Shown in pieces: positions 26,611-35,722 of a stretch of 64,000 nucleotides of DNA. A program made the position numbers and the translations under genes. The first letter of the stretch is position 1; each line of letters starts with the position of its first letter. The notes under the pieces were generated by a model, which saw only the letters and a program-made list of their open reading frames with translations, was not told the origin of the DNA and did not search any database. The stretch spans positions 248,001-312,000 of the forward strand of contig NZ_JAMBOV010000003.1 in NCBI RefSeq assembly GCF_023715745.1. The letters are read 5' to 3'. The stretch comes from Microbacterium oleivorans (lineage in GTDB: Bacteria; Actinomycetota; Actinomycetes; Actinomycetales; Microbacteriaceae).

Positions 26611-27948
26611 ATGGACAAGCAGCGTGACTTCGTTCTGAGGACGATCGAGGAGCGGGGGGTCAAGTTCATCCGGCTGTGGTTCACGGACGTGACCGGAACC
26701 CTCAAGTCGGTCGCCATCGCCCCCGCGGAGGTGGAGGGCGCATTCGCCGAGGGCCTCGGGTTCGACGGCTCCGCGATCGAGGGTCTGACCCGCTCGTACG
26801 AGTCCGACCTGCTGGCCCACCCCGATCCGTCCACGTTCCAGACCCTGCCGTGGCGCGGTGAGATCGACCCCACGGCGCGCATGTTCTGCGACATCACGAC
26901 GCCGGACGGTCAGCCGGCCGTCGCCGATCCCCGCAACGTGCTGAAGCGGGCCCTCGCGAAGGCGGGCGACGCGGGCTTCACGTTCTACACGCACCCCGAG
27001 ATCGAGTTCTACCTGCTGAAGTCGTCGTCCTTCGGTCCCGAGGGTCCGGAGCCGGTGGACTCCGCCGGCTACTTCGACAACGTCCCCGGCGGGACGGCGC
27101 ACGACTTCCGCCGTCGCTCGGTGCGGATGCTCGAGGACCTCGGCATCTCGGTGGAGTTCAGCCACCACGAGGGCGGCCCGGGCCAGAACGAGATCGACCT
27201 CCGGTACGCCGACGCGCTCGCGACGGCCGACAACATCATGACGTTCCGCACAGTCGTCAAGGAGGTGGCGATCGAGCAGGGCGTGTATGCGACGTTCATG
27301 CCCAAGCCCCTCAGCGGCAAGCCGGGCAGTGGGATGCACACGCACATGTCGCTCTTCGAGGGCGACATGAACGCGTTCTACGAGGAGGGTGCGCAGTACC
27401 AGCTCTCCAAGACGGGCCGTCAATTCATCGCAGGTCTGCTGCGTCACGCCAACGAGATCTCCGCCGTCACGAACCAGTTCGTGAACTCGTACAAGCGGCT
27501 CTGGGGTGGCGATGAGGCGCCCAGCTTCATCTGCTGGGGCCACAACAACCGCTCCGCGCTGGTCCGCGTGCCGATGTACAAGCCCAACAAGGGGCAGTCG
27601 ACCCGCGTCGAGTACCGAGCGCTCGACTCCGCCGCGAACCCTTACCTGGCGTACGCGCTGATGCTCGCCGCCGGCCTCAAGGGCATCGAGGAGGAGTACG
27701 AGCTGCCGCCCGAGGCCGAGGACAACGTGTGGTCGTTGACGGATGCCGAGCGCCGCGCTCTCGGCTACGGACCGCTTCCGTCGAGCCTCGATCACGCCCT
27801 CGAGTACATGGAGGAGTCCGAGCTCGTCGCCGAGACCCTCGGCGAGCAGGTCTTCAACTACGTGCTTCTGAACAAGCGTCGCGAGTGGCAGGAGTACCGG
27901 TCGCAGGTGACGCCCTTCGAGCTGCAGAAGAACCTCGAGATGCTCTGA
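26611..27948 (+). CDS. glnA2: Glutamine synthetase, type I, GlnA2-like
   Basis: ATP-dependent glutamine formation from glutamate and ammonia. A 445-aa protein with GFDGSAIEGL (N-terminal loop), EIEFYLL (metal Glu), KPLSGKPGSGMHTHMSL (ATP/glutamate site) and NRSALVRVP. The region that in GlnA1 holds the adenylylated Tyr reads EEEYELPPEAEDN, and the C-terminus ends in ELQKNLEML. Actinobacteria usually keep both GlnA1 and GlnA2, the latter minor and beside glnE, as here. GGAAGG precedes ATG 26611. Four bases separate it from glnE. Confidence 0.93.
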   Translation: MDKQRDFVLRTIEERGVKFIRLWFTDVTGTLKSVAIAPAEVEGAFAEGLGFDGSAIEGLTRSYESDLLAHPDPSTFQTLPWRGEIDPTARMFCDITTPDGQPAVADPRNVLKRALAKAGDAGFTFYTHPEIEFYLLKSSSFGPEGPEPVDSAGYFDNVPGGTAHDFRRRSVRMLEDLGISVEFSHHEGGPGQNEIDLRYADALATADNIMTFRTVVKEVAIEQGVYATFMPKPLSGKPGSGMHTHMSLFEGDMNAFYEEGAQYQLSKTGRQFIAGLLRHANEISAVTNQFVNSYKRLWGGDEAPSFICWGHNNRSALVRVPMYKPNKGQSTRVEYRALDSAANPYLAYALMLAAGLKGIEEEYELPPEAEDNVWSLTDAERRALGYGPLPSSLDHALEYMEESELVAETLGEQVFNYVLLNKRREWQEYRSQVTPFELQKNLEML

Positions 27949-27952
27949 GGCG

Positions 27953-30934
27953 ATGGCCTCCACCGAGCGACGGGCCGCCCTCACCGACCTGGCCCGTGCG
28001 GGCTTCTCCGACCTCGAAGCGTCGTCCGACGCGCTGGATGAACTGAGCTCCCTCACGGGTGTGGATCGTGACGAACTCGTCGAGGGTGCCCGGCGCGCGG
28101 CCGACCCCGACGGGGCGGTGCAGTCCTGCGTACGGATCGGTCGGCGCGACGCGGGAGCGGTCCGCTCCGCCCTGACGGATGCGAGCACCGTCCTGTGGTC
28201 GCTTCTGGGGGCGTCCTCCGGTTTCGCGGACTTCTTCCTCCGCCATCCCGAGGAGCTCATCCACCTCGTCGGCGCCGGGAACATGCTGCCGTCGCCGCAG
28301 AGCATGCGCGAGAGTCTTCTCGACGCAGTAGGAGCGGATGCCGACGGGTTCGCGGCGGCATCCGATGAGTCGGCGTGGGTCGCCCTGCGCGTCCGCTACC
28401 GCCGGATCGTCGCCCTCATCGCGGCCTACGACCTCGCGGCAGACGATGCCACCGAGGTGCTCCCCGAGGTCGCAGCCGCCCTCGCCGATGCGGCGGGAGC
28501 CGCCCTGGATGCCTCGCTCTGCGCCGCGCGCACGCGGGCAGCTGTGGCGATGTTCCCGCGCGAGCAGGTGGCGGCCACACGCCTGGCGGTCATCGGGATG
28601 GGGAAGACCGGCGCGCGCGAGCTGAACTACGTCAGCGACGTCGACGTCATCTTCGTGGGGGGAGTCGCCCAGGGGGCCGAGCTCGCGGAGGGACGCGCCA
28701 TCGACATCGCTACCCGCCTCGCCACCCTCACGATGCGCGGCATCTCGGACGTCGAGATCGAACCGCCCCTGTGGGAGGTCGACCCCAATCTCCGTCCCGA
28801 GGGCAAGCAGGGTGCTCTCGTGCGCACGCTCGACTCGCACCTGTCGTACTACGCGCGGTGGGCCAAGAGCTGGGAGTTCCAGGCCCTCCTCAAAGCCCGC
28901 CCGCTCGCGGGGGACCTGGAGCTCGGGGAGCAGTACCGCGCCGCCGTGCAGCCGCAGGTCTGGACGAGCAGCGCGCGAGAGAACTTCGTCGACAGCGTCC
29001 AGCGGATGCGCGAGCGGGTGACGGAGCAGATCCCCGCCGACGAGGTCTCCCGTCAGCTGAAGCTCGGACCGGGCGGCATCCGCGACATCGAGTTCACGGT
29101 GCAGCTGCTGCAACTCGTCCACGGTCTGGCGGACGAGGGCATCCGTCAGCAGAGCACCCTGGGCGCCCTGGTCGCGCTCGTCGGCGAGGGCTACATCGGG
29201 CGGACGGATGCCGCCGCCTTCGGACAGCACTACCGCACCCTGCGCGTGATGGAGCACCGCCTGCAGCTGCGGCGTCTCCAGCGCACGCACCTCATGCCGA
29301 CCACGGATGACGAGCTGCGGGTCCTGGCCCGGGCGAGCGGCCTCGCGACGGACGCCTCCGGCATCAGTGCCGTGTGGGAGCGCATCAAGATGCAGGTGCG
29401 AGAGATCCACATCCGCCTCTTCTACCGCCCGCTCCTGTCGGCTGTCGCGGCACTGCCGGCGGACGAGCAGGGGGCGCTCTCGTCTGCGCAGGCTCACGAT
29501 CGTCTCGCCGCCATCGGCTTCCGCGACCCGGCGGGAACCCTCCGTCACATCGGGGCGCTGACGAGCGGCCTGAGCCGTAAGGCGACGATCCAGCGGCACC
29601 TCATGCCGGTGATGATCCGCTGGTTCGCCGACGGTGTGGACCCGGACTACGGCATGGTGTCGTTCCGTCGGATCAGTGAGCGCCTGGGCGACACGCCCTG
29701 GTTCCTGCGCATGCTCCGCGATTCGTCGGGAGCGGCCGAGCGGCTGACGCACGTGTTGTCCGGTTCACGGTACGCCGCGGATCTCATGGAATGGATCCCT
29801 GAGGCGGTCGCATGGCTGGACTCGTCGGAGCAGCTGCGTCCGCGATCGGGGTTCGCCCTGCAGCAGGAGGCGCGGGCCATCCAGGCGCGCCATGAGTCGA
29901 TCGGCGACGCGATGCGCTCGGTGCGGGCGTTGCGACGCCGCGAGCTGCTCCGCCTCGCTCTCGGTGCGCTGCTGGGAGAGCTCACGATCGCCGAACTGGC
30001 GGAGGGGCTGACCTCGATCAGCGAGGTGACGATACAGGCGACTCTTCGCGCGGTCTGGCGCGAGGTGGTCCCGCCCGAGGATGACGCGCTCGACTTCGCG
30101 GTGATCGCGATGGGGCGTTTCGGCGGCGGTGAGCTCGGGTTCGGATCCGATGCGGACGTCATGTACGTCTACGACCCGAATGGGGTGCCGGCGCAGCGCG
30201 CGCATGAGCTGGCGCTGAAGATCGTGCAGGGCCTGCGCACGCACTCCGAAGATCACCGGGCGCCGTTCGACCTCGACGCCGGGCTCCGTCCCGAGGGCCG
30301 GAACGGTCCCATGGCGCGGTCGATCGACGCCTATGCGGAGTACTACCGGCGCTGGTCGCTCTCGTGGGAGGCGCAGGCGCTGCTCCGCGCGCGCGGCGTC
30401 GCCGGCAGCGTCAAACTGATCGCGAGGTTCATGGCGCTGGCCGATGACCTGCGGTATCCGCTCGACCCGGATCCCCAGGGGCTGCGCGAGATCAAACGCA
30501 TCAAGGCCCGCGTGGAGAACGAGCGTCTGCCGCAGGGCGTGGACCGGTCGCGTCACCTCAAGCTCGGCCCGGGCGGGTTGAGCGACGTCGAGTGGCTCGT
30601 CCAGTTGCTGCAGCTGCAGCACGGCGCGCAGGTCGAAGGACTTCGGACGACGTCCACCACGGCGGCGCTGGCGGCCGCTGAGGGCGCCGGATTGGTTCCG
30701 GATGCCGCAGCGGAGCGGCTCGCTGCGGCATGGTGGCTCGCGAGCCGGCTCCGATCGGCGAACACTCTCCTGTCGGGGCAGACGAGTGACGTCCTGCCCA
30801 GCGACCGTGGCAAACTCGACGGGATCGGACGACTCCTCGAGTACGAGCCGCGCTCGGCCACCCAGGTGGAGGAGGATTGGTTGCGGACCGCGCGCCGTGC
30901 CCGTCGCGCCTTCGAGAATCTCTTCTACGGCTGA
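27953..30934 (+). CDS. glnE: Bifunctional glutamine synthetase adenylyltransferase/deadenylase
   Basis: Attaches and removes AMP on glutamine synthetase and so tunes nitrogen assimilation. At 993 aa it has the two nucleotidyltransferase halves: IGMGKTGARELNYVSDVDVI (about residue 213) and MGRFGGGELGFGSDADVM (about residue 720), each with the G-[GS]-x9-D-x-D motif. A KLGPGGIRDIEFTVQLLQL helix follows the first half and KLGPGGLSDVEWLVQLLQL the second. The start lies four bases after glnA2, so the two are one operon. The likely target, GlnA1, is encoded at 34.2-35.7 kb. Confidence 0.96.
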   Translation: MASTERRAALTDLARAGFSDLEASSDALDELSSLTGVDRDELVEGARRAADPDGAVQSCVRIGRRDAGAVRSALTDASTVLWSLLGASSGFADFFLRHPEELIHLVGAGNMLPSPQSMRESLLDAVGADADGFAAASDESAWVALRVRYRRIVALIAAYDLAADDATEVLPEVAAALADAAGAALDASLCAARTRAAVAMFPREQVAATRLAVIGMGKTGARELNYVSDVDVIFVGGVAQGAELAEGRAIDIATRLATLTMRGISDVEIEPPLWEVDPNLRPEGKQGALVRTLDSHLSYYARWAKSWEFQALLKARPLAGDLELGEQYRAAVQPQVWTSSARENFVDSVQRMRERVTEQIPADEVSRQLKLGPGGIRDIEFTVQLLQLVHGLADEGIRQQSTLGALVALVGEGYIGRTDAAAFGQHYRTLRVMEHRLQLRRLQRTHLMPTTDDELRVLARASGLATDASGISAVWERIKMQVREIHIRLFYRPLLSAVAALPADEQGALSSAQAHDRLAAIGFRDPAGTLRHIGALTSGLSRKATIQRHLMPVMIRWFADGVDPDYGMVSFRRISERLGDTPWFLRMLRDSSGAAERLTHVLSGSRYAADLMEWIPEAVAWLDSSEQLRPRSGFALQQEARAIQARHESIGDAMRSVRALRRRELLRLALGALLGELTIAELAEGLTSISEVTIQATLRAVWREVVPPEDDALDFAVIAMGRFGGGELGFGSDADVMYVYDPNGVPAQRAHELALKIVQGLRTHSEDHRAPFDLDAGLRPEGRNGPMARSIDAYAEYYRRWSLSWEAQALLRARGVAGSVKLIARFMALADDLRYPLDPDPQGLREIKRIKARVENERLPQGVDRSRHLKLGPGGLSDVEWLVQLLQLQHGAQVEGLRTTSTTAALAAAEGAGLVPDAAAERLAAAWWLASRLRSANTLLSGQTSDVLPSDRGKLDGIGRLLEYEPRSATQVEEDWLRTARRARRAFENLFYG

Positions 30935-30962
30935 GCGCCGACCGACCGAAAGGCTTCACCCC

Positions 30963-31871
30963 ATGTCCGTTGGACTGCTGGCCGTCGTCGACGACATCCT
31001 GAGCGCCGCCCTGAAGGCGTCCTCCAAGACAGCCGGCGTCGTCATCGACGACGCCGCCGTGACGCCGCAGTACGTGCAGGGGGTGACGCCCGCACGCGAG
31101 CTGCCGATCGTCGGCAAGATCGCGCTGGGTTCGCTCGTCAACAAGTTCCTCATCATCATCCCGATCGCGCTCGTGCTGACGGCATTCGCTCCGGGGGTGC
31201 TTCCTTTCCTCCTGATCCTCGGCGGGGCGTTCCTCTGCTTCGAGGGTGCGGAGAAGGTGCTCGAGTGGTTCGGTTTCCACCTCCATGCGGAGGAGGAGGC
31301 GGAGCGTGACGAGAAGAAGCTCGTCCTCGGCGCGGTGCGCACCGACCTCATCCTGTCGAGCGAGATCATGCTCATCTCGCTCGACAGCCTCGACGAGGGA
31401 CTCGGCATCTGGCAGACCCTCGCCATCCTGGCTGTCATCGGGTTCATGATGACCCTGCTCGTCTACGGGGCGGTGGCCCTTCTGGTCAAGATCGACGACA
31501 TCGGCCTCAGGATGGCCAAGAGCCCGGTCAGACGGGTCCGTCACAACGGTGCCCGCATCGTGCGATCGATGCCGGCGGTGTTCCGGGGGATCAGCATCCT
31601 GGGAACGGTCGCGATGCTGTGGGTCGGCGGACACTTGGTCCTCGAGAATGTGGGCAAGGTCGGCTGGCACTGGACCACCGACCTGCTTCACGGTGTCGAG
31701 CACTTGCTCGAGGTCGCCGGTCCCGTTGTGGTCTGGATCGGCGAGACGCTGGTCTCCGCGATCGCGGGTCTCCTGCTCGGTTTGCTGATCGTCGGGGTGG
31801 TCGTGCTCATCGGTCGGCTTCGTGGCGGCCACCGCGTGGACGGCGAGAAGCGGCCCGCGACCGACCACTGA
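30963..31871 (+). CDS. DUF808 family inner-membrane protein
   Basis: A 302-aa membrane protein starting MSVGLLAVVDDILSAALKAS, the DUF808 (YedI-like) opening. Hydrophobic segments are near residues 63-90, 138-165, 200-220 and 240-280. KLVLGAVRTDLILSSEIMLI is strongly conserved in the family. Function unknown. GAAAGG precedes ATG 30963. It follows glnE by 28 bp on the same strand, so it may share its transcript. Confidence 0.9.
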   Translation: MSVGLLAVVDDILSAALKASSKTAGVVIDDAAVTPQYVQGVTPARELPIVGKIALGSLVNKFLIIIPIALVLTAFAPGVLPFLLILGGAFLCFEGAEKVLEWFGFHLHAEEEAERDEKKLVLGAVRTDLILSSEIMLISLDSLDEGLGIWQTLAILAVIGFMMTLLVYGAVALLVKIDDIGLRMAKSPVRRVRHNGARIVRSMPAVFRGISILGTVAMLWVGGHLVLENVGKVGWHWTTDLLHGVEHLLEVAGPVVVWIGETLVSAIAGLLLGLLIVGVVVLIGRLRGGHRVDGEKRPATDH

Positions 31872-31890
31872 GCCTGTCAAGGGGCAGGCT
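31871..31890 (+). terminator. Weak hairpin after the DUF808 gene
   Basis: AGCCTG/CAGGCT stem of six pairs with an eight-base loop directly after the stop codon. No T-run. Confidence 0.3.
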
Positions 31891-31908
31891 CGACGCGATG
31901 CGGACGCG

Positions 31909-31914
31909 TAGCGT
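31909..31914 (+). promoter_or_regulatory. -10 element of leaderless acidic-protein gene
   Basis: TAGCGT, then CCAGGC, then ATG 31921. Confidence 0.5.
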
Positions 31915-31920
31915 CCAGGC

Positions 31921-32187
31921 ATGATGAGCGATCAGAACACCCCGACGGGCGAACCCACCGAGGCCACCGACACGGCACACTCGCAGGACGACCAGATCGA
32001 TCACGACACGGCCTACAGCCCTGGCAGTGAGACCGAGACGCAGCAGAAGCAGGACGAGCACCTCTCGGACGAGGTCTCGGGCGACATCGACGAGGACCAG
32101 GTCCAGGTCGCCCCGGGCACCGGCGGACCCGACGACGTCGGTGAGGTCGACGTCGACCCAAAGGACATCAATCTGCCCGGATTCTGA
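31921..32187 (+). CDS. 88-aa acidic hypothetical protein
   Basis: A strongly acidic, low-complexity protein (SDQNTPTGEPTEATDT..., later DEVSGDIDEDQVQV) ending in VDPKDINLPGF. No hydrophobic core until the last residues, so it is probably disordered. Two adjacent ATGs occur at 31921 and 31924; no ribosome binding site, but the -10 spacing favours 31921. It opens a stretch of small poorly known genes between glnE/DUF808 and glnA1. Function unknown. Confidence 0.62.
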   Translation: MMSDQNTPTGEPTEATDTAHSQDDQIDHDTAYSPGSETETQQKQDEHLSDEVSGDIDEDQVQVAPGTGGPDDVGEVDVDPKDINLPGF

Positions 32188-32256
32188 CGTATCGCCGCCT
32201 GCCGCCCGGCTTCGGACCGAAGCAGGGCTGAGCCTCGCGGCTCGCGCTCTCCGGCG

Positions 32257-32541
32257 TCAGGAGTAGTCGTCGTAGTGCGCGCCGAATGGTCGTTCGAGGT
32301 CACCGTCGTCTCGCTCGTCGAAGAGCACCGGCTCGCTGGCGACGGAGACGCGACTGTGCGCAGTGATGAGAACGCGGACCTCGCGATTGCCGACGACGGT
32401 GAATCGGACGAATCCGCCTCCCGCATGGAGAGCATCCTCGATACGCAGGCTGAGTTCGTCGACGATGTCGCCTTGCGCGAGAGGGAAGGTGGCCTCGTCG
32501 ATGGAGATCGTCGACCGGATCATCGTCTTCTTCGCGCCCAT
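32257..32541 (-). CDS. Small hypothetical protein, paralogue of the 32769-33068 product
   Basis: A 94-aa protein (MGAKKTMIRSTISIDEA) with an alternating strand pattern and VRVLITAHSRVSVASEPV. The neighbour on the same strand has HVLITAASQVVVTTEAV at the same distance from the start, so the pair is a duplication. ATG 32541 is preferred to 32583 because it aligns with the paralogue and because TACCGT lies six bases upstream. The fold may be a small beta sheet; function unknown. The tail is acidic (DERDDGDLERPFGAHYDD). Confidence 0.65.
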   Translation of the reverse strand: MGAKKTMIRSTISIDEATFPLAQGDIVDELSLRIEDALHAGGGFVRFTVVGNREVRVLITAHSRVSVASEPVLFDERDDGDLERPFGAHYDDYS

Positions 32542-32547
32542 GAGCGC

Positions 32548-32553
32548 ACGGTA
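32548..32553 (-). promoter_or_regulatory. -10 element of leaderless 32257-32541 gene
   Basis: Minus strand TACCGT, then GCGCTC, then ATG 32541. Confidence 0.5.
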
Positions 32554-32768
32554 GCGATCCGGGCTGCTCGTGACGGTGGGCATTGACGAGCTGGCGGAAT
32601 GTCCCTACAACTGCACGACGACGGGCACCGAGCCGAAGTTCTTCTTCACGCGGCGAGATGCCGGCATCGGAGCCGGCCGGCGATCCGTTCGGCTGCACGC
32701 CGGTGCCGACTTCGACTTCACGTTCCCGCTCGGCGGCTGTCGGTGGACTGATCGCTCGTGTCGGTGGC
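32554..32768. other. Gap between the paralogous small genes
   Basis: About 215 bases hold only the promoter of the downstream gene and no gene I can support. A minus-strand frame ends RVKKNFGSVPVVVQL near 32607, which looks protein-like but has no start signal. Confidence 0.4.
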
Positions 32769-33068
32769 TCAGTACTGATCCAGCCCCAGGTGGAGGTCCG
32801 GGTCGAACTCGAAGCCCGCCTCGTAAGCGGACGGGTCCGCCGGGCCGTGACTGACGGCTTCAGTGGTCACGACGACCTGAGATGCGGCGGTGATCAGGAC
32901 GTGGATCGCCGTGCCATCGGGAAGGATCAGTTCGATGAAGTCGCCGCCCGCTCGCACGGCGCTGAGGACCCGCCCGGTCAAGCCCTGGACGGTGTCGTCC
33001 TGGGCGAGCTCGAAGCGCTCGTCATTCACCCGGATGACGATGCGGAACAGCGAGTGCGGCTCACTCAT
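32769..33068 (-). CDS. Small hypothetical protein, paralogue of the 32257-32541 product
   Basis: A 99-aa protein (MSEPHSLFRIVIRVNDERFE) containing LAQDDTVQGL and VLITAASQVVVTTEAVS, matching LAQGDIVDEL and VLITAHSRVSVASEPVL in the next gene. The C-terminus is acidic with aromatic residues. No known domain. TACGAT six bases before ATG 33068 marks a leaderless start. It is 75 bp from a DUF7882 gene on the same strand, an association I believe recurs in Microbacteriaceae. Confidence 0.68.
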   Translation of the reverse strand: MSEPHSLFRIVIRVNDERFELAQDDTVQGLTGRVLSAVRAGGDFIELILPDGTAIHVLITAASQVVVTTEAVSHGPADPSAYEAGFEFDPDLHLGLDQY

Positions 33069-33074
33069 TGCGGG

Positions 33075-33080
33075 ATCGTA
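33075..33080 (-). promoter_or_regulatory. -10 element of leaderless 32769-33068 gene
   Basis: Minus strand TACGAT, then CCCGCA, then ATG 33068. Confidence 0.5.
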
Positions 33081-33143
33081 GCCCCACGGCTCCGGCTCCC
33101 GATCGCTCTTGACAAGAGCGGATGTGGCGCGTCCCTGGAGGCG

Positions 33144-33476
33144 TCAATCGTCGGCGGGTTCGTCGACCGGGCGCAGTCCGCCCGAGCTCGCGGCCAGCTC
33201 GGCCAACTCCGTCAACCAGCGCCGGTTGAGCGGACGGTCGAGCGGGCGCTCGAAGCTGAAGTAGAGAGAACTCGCCTTCGAGATCCACACGCTCCCGTAT
33301 TGGCCGGTGGCTGCGCCGCCCGTGGCGTCGTCGCCGTGCACGGTGGGCTCGTCGCCCCAACTGAACACGAAGCTCTCGTCGCGGCGCAACTTCGTGACGA
33401 TGACCGATCGCAGGTGATGCAAGGTCCAGTCGTCGATGTTGATGGCGGGCGCGACCCCGTAGATGAGGTGACCCAT
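33144..33476 (-). CDS. DUF7882 family protein
   Basis: A 110-aa protein with the family opening MGHLIYGVAPAINIDDWTLH, then VIVTKLRRDESFVFSW, and the ending NRRWLTELAELAASSGGLRPV. Members are common in Microbacteriaceae, are often mislabelled ATP-dependent DNA ligase, and have no known function. GAAAGG precedes ATG 33476. A minus-strand TACGAT at 33524-33529 may be its -10. A broken second copy lies at 33985-34113. Confidence 0.85.
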   Translation of the reverse strand: MGHLIYGVAPAINIDDWTLHHLRSVIVTKLRRDESFVFSWGDEPTVHGDDATGGAATGQYGSVWISKASSLYFSFERPLDRPLNRRWLTELAELAASSGGLRPVDEPADD

Positions 33477-33646
33477 ATCCAGCCTTTCGGGAAGCCGAGT
33501 GGCGGGTGACCCGCCGTTGGTTCATCGTACGACGCATCGGCGGTCTTGATGTGACGATGCCTGCAGCATGCGTCCCGTCTCGCTGATGGTAGCGTTCGAG
33601 GTGAACTGCTTCCTCTGTGCGCTCGACAGCAAGAACGGATATCCCG

Positions 33647-33988
33647 ATGCCGTACCGCCGTATCGCTGTGCTGGAGAGCTGGCTGACGGAGTACCAGGCG
33701 TCTGTCTCCCTGGGTGGCCTCGTTCGTGTCGTACCGCTGGTCGGCGAAGAGGATACGGACATCGGCCTGATCGTGTTTCCCCTCGGTGGAGGCACGACCA
33801 GCGTCCACATCGAACCGATCCGTGACGGCGATTCCCGGTGGCGGGTCCATTTCGAACCGCGCGACCACGAGGCGATCATGAGCAGCTCTCAGGTGCACAC
33901 GATGGCCGCTGAGCTGCAGATGGTCGCGCGACTCTGCGACTTCTTGGAGATGAAGTCCGCCGAGCACCTGGCTAGGGCCGACGGCTAA
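33647..33988 (+). CDS. Hypothetical protein between two DUF7882 copies
   Basis: A 113-aa protein (MPYRRIAVLESWLTEYQASV) with a beta-rich centre (LIVFPLGGGTTSVHIEPI) and an amphipathic C-terminal helix (VHTMAAELQMVARLCDFLEM). No known domain. ATG 33647 is preferred to 33617, though only a weak GAACGGA precedes it. TAGCGT at 33590-33595 could be a -10. Its stop codon overlaps the stop of the DUF7882 fragment on the other strand. Base composition is slightly less GC-biased than the neighbours. Confidence 0.55.
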   Translation: MPYRRIAVLESWLTEYQASVSLGGLVRVVPLVGEEDTDIGLIVFPLGGGTTSVHIEPIRDGDSRWRVHFEPRDHEAIMSSSQVHTMAAELQMVARLCDFLEMKSAEHLARADG

Positions 33989-34113
33989 GCCTCGTCGAGC
34001 AGATCGTTCGCCGCAGGTTCGGGCACGTGGCGCAGCCCGCCGGGTGAGTTCGCCGCCGACATCAGCGCCTCCCCCCAGCAAGGGTTGATCCGAGACGGGC
34101 GGTGATCCTCGAA
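33985..34113 (-). pseudogene. C-terminal remnant of a second DUF7882 gene
   Basis: Minus-strand translation from 34113 gives FEDHRPSRINPCWGEALMSA, continuing ANSPGGLRHVPEPA and ending ...LLDEA with TAG. This matches the C-terminal third of DUF7882 proteins position by position (family FEGPEPPELNRRWLEAL, then ANSxGGLRxVPEP). An in-frame TGA (complement of 34114-34116) stands where family members have Arg, and no similarity continues upstream. Conserved RRW has become PCW. The first two thirds of the gene are missing. Confidence 0.7.
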
Positions 34114-34151
34114 TCAGCGCTCCTCGTCCCTCACTCGGCAGGGGACGAGAA

Positions 34152-34181
34152 GAGCCCGCCAGCGCGGACGCTGACGGGCTC
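34152..34181 (-). terminator. Terminator of glnA1
   Basis: 13-position stem GAGCCCG(T/C)CAGCG with a single mismatch and a four-base loop; on the minus strand it is followed by TTCTCG. It lies 46 bases after the glnA1 stop. Confidence 0.75.
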
Positions 34182-34227
34182 TCTCTGGGATTCTGCGGAC
34201 GACGTCCCGGAATCCCGCGTGATCTGA

Positions 34228-35652
34228 TTACACGCCGAAGTAGAGCTCGTACTCGAAGGGGTGCGGGCGCTGGGCCAGCGGCTGGATCTCGTTCTCGATC
34301 TTGTACTCGATCCACGTCTCGATGAGCTCGGGCGTGAAGACGTTGCCCCGGGTCAGGAACTCGTGGTCCGCGCGCAGCGCCTCGAGCGAGTCAAGCAGCG
34401 AGTTCGGCACCTGCGGGATGCCCTTGGCCTCCTCGGGCGGGAGCTCGTAGAGGTCCTTGTCGACGGGCTCGTGGGGCTCGATGCGGTTGATGATGCCGTC
34501 GATGCCGGCCATCAGCTGCGCGGCGAACGCGAGGTACGGGTTGCCCGAGGCATCCGGCGCGCGGAACTCGATGCGCTTGGCCTTGGGGTTCGAGCCGGTG
34601 ATCGGGATGCGGATGGCGGCCGAGCGGTTACCCGCCGAGTACACCAGGTTGACCGGAGCCTCGAAGCCCTTCACCAGGCGGTGGTAGCTGTTGAGGGTCG
34701 GGTTGGTGAAGGCCAGCACCGCCGGAGCGTGGGCCAGGATGCCGCCGATGTACCAGCGGGCGATGTCCGAGAGCCCGCCGTAGCCCTTCTCGTCGTAGAA
34801 GAGCGGCTCGCCGCCGTTCCACAGCGACTGGTGGGTGTGCATGCCGGAGCCGTTGTCACCGAAGAGCGGCTTGGGCATGAAGGTCGCGACCTTGCCCCAC
34901 TCCTCGGCGGTGTTCTTGACGATGTACTTGAACTTCAGGATGTCGTCCGCCGCGTGGACCATGGTGTCGAAGCGGTAGTTGATCTCCGCCTGGCCGCCGG
35001 TGCCCACCTCGTGGTGCGCACGCTCGAGCTTGAGGCCGGCCTCGATGAGCTTGAGCGAGATGTCGTCGCGCAGGTCGGCCTGCTTGTCGACGGGGGAGAC
35101 GGGGAAGTAGCCGCCCTTGTACGGGGTCTTGTTGGCGAGGTTGCCGCCCTCTTCGACGCGACCGGTGTTCCAGGCGCCTTCCTCGGAGTCGACGAAGTAG
35201 AAGCTCTGGTTCTGCTTCACGTCGTAGCGGACGTCGTCGAAGATGTAGAACTCGGCCTCGGGGGCGAAGAACGCGGTGTCGGCGATGCCGGTCGACGCGA
35301 GGAACTTCTCGGCCTTCTTTGCGACCTGGCGCGGGTCCTTGGCGTAGATCTCGCCGGTGCGCGGGTTGTAGATGTCGAAGACCATGATCAGCGTCTTCGC
35401 CTCGCGGAACGGGTCCAGGTAGGCGGTGGTGACATCCGGGATCAGCTGCATGTCCGACTCGTGGATGTTCGCGAAGCCGCGGATCGAGGAGCCGTCGAAG
35501 AGCTGGCCGACCGTGAAGAACTCCTCGTCAACGGTCGAGGCCGGGATGTTGAAGTGCTGCTGCACACCAGGAAGATCCGTGAAACGGATGTCGAGGAACT
35601 TGACGTCCTCGTCCTTGATGAACGCGAGCACCTCGGAAGAATCTTTGAACAT
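34228..35652 (-). CDS. glnA1: Glutamine synthetase, type I (main enzyme)
   Basis: The dodecameric main glutamine synthetase, 474 aa. [37 protein letters not shown] and NRSAAIRIP mark the active site. [13 protein letters not shown] contains the Tyr that GlnE adenylylates, which GlnA2 does not show in this form. GGAG precedes ATG 35652. Expression is probably driven by GlnR from the operator at 35723-35760 and shut off by the 34152-34181 hairpin. It completes the nitrogen set with glnA2 and glnE. Confidence 0.97.
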   Translation of the reverse strand: MFKDSSEVLAFIKDEDVKFLDIRFTDLPGVQQHFNIPASTVDEEFFTVGQLFDGSSIRGFANIHESDMQLIPDVTTAYLDPFREAKTLIMVFDIYNPRTGEIYAKDPRQVAKKAEKFLASTGIADTAFFAPEAEFYIFDDVRYDVKQNQSFYFVDSEEGAWNTGRVEEGGNLANKTPYKGGYFPVSPVDKQADLRDDISLKLIEAGLKLERAHHEVGTGGQAEINYRFDTMVHAADDILKFKYIVKNTAEEWGKVATFMPKPLFGDNGSGMHTHQSLWNGGEPLFYDEKGYGGLSDIARWYIGGILAHAPAVLAFTNPTLNSYHRLVKGFEAPVNLVYSAGNRSAAIRIPITGSNPKAKRIEFRAPDASGNPYLAFAAQLMAGIDGIINRIEPHEPVDKDLYELPPEEAKGIPQVPNSLLDSLEALRADHEFLTRGNVFTPELIETWIEYKIENEIQPLAQRPHPFEYELYFGV

Positions 35653-35707
35653 GGAGTCTCCAAGATCGGGTGCGATGTCGTCGCCTGTCGGATCAGGCGC
35701 CCCTCGA

Positions 35708-35713
35708 ACCTAT
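35708..35713 (-). promoter_or_regulatory. Probable -10 element of glnA1
   Basis: Minus strand TAGGTT within GATAGGTT; about nine bases after the last GlnR half-site. No matching -35, as expected at an activator-dependent promoter. Confidence 0.4.
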
Positions 35714-35722
35714 CGGGACGCA

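Noticed and set aside
32600..32700. Frame ending RVKKNFGSVPVVVQL as a gene remnant
   Set aside because: No start signal, no recognised family, and a competing frame has equal quality; left as unexplained gap.
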